17,416 nucleotides of DNA from Spirochaetaceae bacterium (lineage in GTDB: Bacteria > Spirochaetota > Spirochaetia > SZUA-6 > Bin103), in NCBI GenBank assembly GCA_028818385.1, contig JAPPNY010000152.1:1-17416 (forward strand), read 5' to 3'. Under the pieces are notes generated by a model. It was not told where the DNA came from. It searched no databases and was given only the letters and a program-made list of their open reading frames with translations. This document shows positions 14,174 to 17,416 of the stretch, piece after piece. The position numbers were made by a program, and so were the translations under genes. Every line of letters starts with the position of its first letter. Within the stretch, counting starts at the first letter, position 1.

Positions 14174-15308
14174 CTACGATGCGATCGTCAGCTTCATCGC
14201 CCACACCGAGTTGGTGTCCGTGCTCTCTTCGGGAACCGGGTCCCAGCCGCAGGGTATGCGGTCGTACAGGTACAGCAGGTTCTCCCCGTCGATCTCGGCG
14301 ACGTCCGTGTAGGCCGACGTCTGATTGGGGCGCGTTATCGGTTCGGCCGGAACCAGCCTGTTGTGAATCTCGGTCACGTCAACGTGTTCCCAGCGCTCAC
14401 CCAGTCCGTGGCGGTCCACCCAGACGTGAATGCCGGGACGGCCGCCCACCAGCACCAGCGTTCCGTTTTCCATCACGAGCATGCGCGGCTGCACCGAGCA
14501 CATCCCTTCCATCACGACGGGGGTGGTCCAGGTGTGGCCGTCGTCCTCGCTCCAGGCTTTCGCATAGGGGCGCCTCGCCTTGAGCCGGAAGACCGCGAAC
14601 AGCCGGCCATCCTGCAAGCGACACAGTGCGGTCTCCGAGGGGCCTTCGGCTCCGGCTACGTCGTAGTCCGCCGAGGCGATCACGGAACGGACGCGCCACT
14701 CCAGGCCGTCTTGGGACTCGGCGAGTACGGTGGATTCGCGGCTGTCTCCGGCGAACTTGCCGTACAGCGTCGTCAGGTACGCTCCGTCCGTGGACGCGAT
14801 GACCTGTCCGTCGAAGGCGAAGGCACTGGAGCCTATCTCCGTGCTCTTGAGTCCCCGCCGGGCGCGGGAAGCCGGCGATCTTGACCTTCCGTGCCCGGTA
14901 CCTGACCGCGCGCTCGGCGCGCCGGATGACATTGTGCGGGGCGCCGTGACTACCGTCCGAAAGAGGACGCAGGTCGAATGGCAGGATCAGGTGGTTTCCG
15001 TCCGGGGTGTCGAGGCTGGACGGCCCGAAGTAGGTGACTCCATCCGGCTCGCTCCAGGACAGACCCCCATCGGCGGACCAGGAAACCAGCCCCGAGAACG
15101 AGTACATCGCCATGTCTGCCGTAGCGTACATCTTGGCGATGTATTCTCCGTTGGACAGTCGCGATACCGTCGGGAACCACAGCCAGCTCGAGCTCCTGGC
15201 TACCAGTACCGGCCGGGAGAGGGAAACGGCCAGACCGTCAAACCGACAGGTCTCGCCCGCCTCCCAACACTCACTCTTCGAGGGAGGTTCGCTTCGCTCA
15301 CTCGCCAA
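14174..15308 (-). pseudogene. BNR/Asp-box sialidase-like protein, interrupted by a +1 frameshift
   Basis: Two overlapping reading frames together encode one beta-propeller protein of about 377 residues. The first part (from 15308) contains SRPVLVAR, WFPTVSRLSNGEY and an Asp-box, SADGGLSW. The second part (to 14174) contains a degenerate box, SQDGLEW, a second Asp-box, SEDDGHTW, and the typical end TSAYTDVAEIDGENLLYLYDR. Sense changes frame between about 14840 and 14885, beside the GC-rich run at 14852-14868; removing one base there gives an intact frame ending in the TAG at 14174. Family members are exo-sialidases or related glycan-binding or hydrolysing proteins. No signal peptide is seen. 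The start is unsure: a TTG at 15308 overlaps the end of the binding-protein gene by 11 bases. An assembly error is as likely as a real mutation. It sits between the binding-protein and permease genes of an importer operon. Confidence 0.75.
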
Positions 15309-17274
15309 CGGACCACTGCTCCAGGCGCATGAATCGTGGCGAGCCGGTGCCCGGATAGCCGGCCGGCATGTTCACTATCCGGTTGTGCGTGTAGACGGTG
15401 TTCGCCTGGTATCCCATCAGCCACGGGTATCCGATGTGATTGCGGATGAGTATGTCGGCCGCCTGGATCGCCAGATCGAGTTTCAGCTCCGGGTCCGGCG
15501 TAGACCGCGACTGGGTCTCCAAGGAGACGAGCTCGCGCAATGGCTCCTTGAGGGCATCGTATGGCTCCACGCCCTGCGCGCCGTCGGACTTGATCCAGTC
15601 GATGACCGGGATCTGGAACATCGTGCGGGTGTTGAAGATGTTGGTCGCCCAATACTCCTGGTCGATGCCCACCATCAGCACGGGAATGTCCCCCTGCACG
15701 TACCACGGCTGCACGCCCTCGCTCCAGGTCTTCGTCTGCACGAAGAACTTGATCTTGAGATCGTTCTCCAGCTGAACGGCAGCCATCTGACCGACTTCGC
15801 CGACCGGCTGCCAGTCGCTCCAGGTTCCCATCGTGATCTCGATCCGACCTCCGTCCGGAAAGTGCCGGAACCCATCGGAGCCGATCCGCAGGCCGAGCTC
15901 GTCCAGCAGCCGCTTTGCTTCGTCCAGGTCATATCGTTGCCACCCTTCCAGGAACTCCCAAAGCGCCGCTACGCGCGGGTCGCCGAGCTGCGACCCTGCC
16001 ACGCTGTCGCGGTGGAAGTTGGGATGGCCGACGGTGCCGCCGATGAAGTCGAAGAGCTCCGGAGACACGTATGCGGTGGTCATCTGCCGGTTGTCGATCG
16101 CGAGCTGCATGGCCCGCAGGAAGCGCTCGTCCTTGAGCAGCTCCGCCAGCTTGCGATCGTTGGGTTCGTCGTGGGATCTCGACACCCACGGGAGGTTGAT
16201 CCGTATTCCGAAGTAGTACGAGTTGCGGGCCGGCATCGAGTAATTTCCCGCCCGCTGTTGCTGGAACAGAACGGCATCGGTCGGCGGCCACTGCGTGAAG
16301 TCGAACGCCCCCGCCGACAACTGCAGCTTCTGCACCTCGCCGTCCTTGATGTAGGACATCCGCACGCGATCCGCGTAGGGGAGCTGTCGCCCCTGCGTGT
16401 CCACCTTCCAGTAATAGGGATTGCGCCGCATGGTCAGCGCGTCCCCTTCCCTGACGTCGTCGGTAATCCACGGCCCGTAGGTCGGCAGGTCGGGGTTGGT
16501 CAGAACCGAGTGAACATCCTGGAACTCCTGCCACATCTCCGTCGCGTCCTTGCCCTCGCCGGCGTACTTGGGGTGGAACTGCCTCAGGTAGTGCGCAGGG
16601 CGTGGCCGCGGCTCGGAGAATACGTGAGTCAACACGGCGGGCATGTCCGCGAAGGGGGCCGCAGTACGTATCACGAGCGTGTGATCGTCGATCGCCTCCA
16701 GGGTGAATGGCTTGCCGCCCACTTTGGTGATAGCCGGTGCAAGCGTGTCCGAATCGATGTCCGGATCGGGGGAATAGAGGAGAATGTCTTCCCACGCAAA
16801 GACTATGTCCTCGGTGGTCAGCTCATGACCGTCCGACCACCTGACGCCTTCTCGCAGCGTGATCGTAAAGGTCTGAAGATCATCGCTGATCTCGAGGGAC
16901 TTCGCCAGATTCGGATACATGTGCTGTCCCGTGGGCGCCGTCAGGCTGAACAGATTCTCGCTCATGAAGCGCGTGCTGCTGCGGAAGTTGGTGTAGTACA
17001 TCTCGATGAATCGAATGGTGCCGCCGTAACTCCCCAGCGCTTCGAGCGGTTGCACGACCGGCGGGTCCGGCGGCAGCCGCTCCGCAACGGGCGGGAGGTC
17101 GCCTCGCTGCACGAGTTCGGCCAACTCCGGCGCCTCCGAATAGGTCAAGACCGGAGGGTCCGGCGTAATGATGGGAACGACCTCGCCGCCGGGCGAAGTT
17201 TCGGATGATACCGGGCCGGCGACGAACAGGCCGATCACGACTGCCGTGACAGCAAGGGTTGCCAAGCGCCTCAT
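15298..17274 (-). CDS. Family-5 extracellular solute-binding protein of an ABC importer
   Basis: This encodes 658 residues. The N-terminus is a Sec signal peptide (MRRLATLAVTAVVIGLFVAG, cleavage probably near residue 23-25) with no lipobox. The mature protein begins with a proline-rich segment, LPPVAERLPPDPPVV, followed by YGGTIRF, then the family-5 core: MYPNLAKSLEISDD, FTITLREGVRWSDGHELTTEDIVFAWED (in two parts), RRNPYYWKVD and the helical domain. It is longer than typical DppA/OppA proteins (about 530-550), as in the large members that bind oligosaccharides or long peptides. I chose the ATG at 17274 because GGGAGG lies 4 bases upstream and the signal peptide starts there; the GTG at 17379 is in the promoter zone. 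It is the first gene of the operon with the BNR gene and both permeases. It captures the ligand outside the inner membrane. Confidence 0.93.
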   Translation of the reverse strand: MRRLATLAVTAVVIGLFVAGPVSSETSPGGEVVPIITPDPPVLTYSEAPELAELVQRGDLPPVAERLPPDPPVVQPLEALGSYGGTIRFIEMYYTNFRSSTRFMSENLFSLTAPTGQHMYPNLAKSLEISDDLQTFTITLREGVRWSDGHELTTEDIVFAWEDILLYSPDPDIDSDTLAPAITKVGGKPFTLEAIDDHTLVIRTAAPFADMPAVLTHVFSEPRPRPAHYLRQFHPKYAGEGKDATEMWQEFQDVHSVLTNPDLPTYGPWITDDVREGDALTMRRNPYYWKVDTQGRQLPYADRVRMSYIKDGEVQKLQLSAGAFDFTQWPPTDAVLFQQQRAGNYSMPARNSYYFGIRINLPWVSRSHDEPNDRKLAELLKDERFLRAMQLAIDNRQMTTAYVSPELFDFIGGTVGHPNFHRDSVAGSQLGDPRVAALWEFLEGWQRYDLDEAKRLLDELGLRIGSDGFRHFPDGGRIEITMGTWSDWQPVGEVGQMAAVQLENDLKIKFFVQTKTWSEGVQPWYVQGDIPVLMVGIDQEYWATNIFNTRTMFQIPVIDWIKSDGAQGVEPYDALKEPLRELVSLETQSRSTPDPELKLDLAIQAADILIRNHIGYPWLMGYQANTVYTHNRIVNMPAGYPGTGSPRFMRLEQWSVGE

Positions 17275-17340
17275 GGTTCCTCCCCACCGGGCGCTGGTGA
17301 TGCGGCCGCCCTTGCCCGGCGACGTTGATTGGATCGGTAA

Positions 17341-17369
17341 GACAAACACCCCCCGAGGAGTAGTGTCAA
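17341..17369 (-). promoter_or_regulatory. Candidate promoter of the importer operon
   Basis: A perfect -35 box, TTGACA, lies on the minus strand at 17369-17364. The best-placed -10 (TTTGTC, 17346-17341, 17-base spacer) is poor, so activation by a regulator is possible. The leader to the ATG at 17274 would be about 60 bases. Confidence 0.3.
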
Positions 17370-17416
17370 GCTTCCTCACCGGCCGGGTCGGACCGGCGTT
17401 GGCATGGGAGAAACAC

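Noticed and set aside
15034..17208. Rightward open frame of 724 codons antisense to the binding-protein gene
   Set aside because: The opposite strand encodes an unmistakable family-5 binding protein with signal peptide; this frame has shadow composition only.
1..17416. Search by eye for CRISPR repeats, tRNA genes and intact insertion sequences
   Set aside because: No regularly spaced identical repeats, no cloverleaf with the T-loop sequence, and no transposase gene were seen; a covariance-model scan would be the proper test.

Overview
The window is GC-rich bacterial DNA with standard start codons, clear Shine-Dalgarno sites on many genes and sigma70-like promoters. I see no rRNA, tRNA, CRISPR array or intact mobile element. 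No single gene fixes the taxon. The gene mix (family-5 oligopeptide/oligosaccharide transporter, BNR-repeat protein, paralogous toroid-like proteins, GC-rich code) would fit an uncultured environmental or host-associated lineage such as a high-GC spirochaete or a sponge-type symbiont, but that is only a guess.

Layout. (1) 80-2217: a small cupin protein (+), a small lipoprotein (-), and a Fic AMP-transferase with its own inhibitory motif and a C-terminal winged helix (+). The Fic gene has a near-consensus promoter with a repeated operator-like motif. (2) 2242-8578: a leftward unit, marR -> ABC exporter subunit A -> ABC exporter subunit B -> large enzyme-like protein of unrecognised family (paralog 1). 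The marR promoter overlaps a perfect inverted repeat. The two ABC proteins form a classic asymmetric heterodimer, with one complete and one degenerate ATP site. (3) 8666-9076: a VOC-fold protein divergent from marR. (4) 9127-11384: paralog 2 of the large protein (-), divergent from a second VOC-fold protein (+); both starts look leaderless. (5) 11413-11682: a two-helix membrane protein (-), also apparently leaderless. (6) 11951-17274: a leftward operon, solute-binding protein (family 5) -> frameshifted BNR/sialidase-like gene -> DppB-type permease -> DppC/YejE-type permease. The ATPase subunits are not in the window.

How the parts may work together. The last operon looks like an importer for oligopeptides or, given the BNR enzyme-like gene inside it, oligosaccharides. 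The two large paralogous proteins have alternating helical segments suggesting an (alpha/alpha) toroid followed by a beta domain, an arrangement common among polysaccharide lyases and glycoside hydrolases. One of them sits at the end of the MarR-controlled exporter unit. Glycan use is therefore a coherent reading of the locus, but it is inference. The best leads are the Fic operator/promoter, the divergent leaderless promoters, the Gly/Pro/Arg-rich tail on ABC subunit A, and the pair of large paralogs lying as direct repeats around the exporter module.
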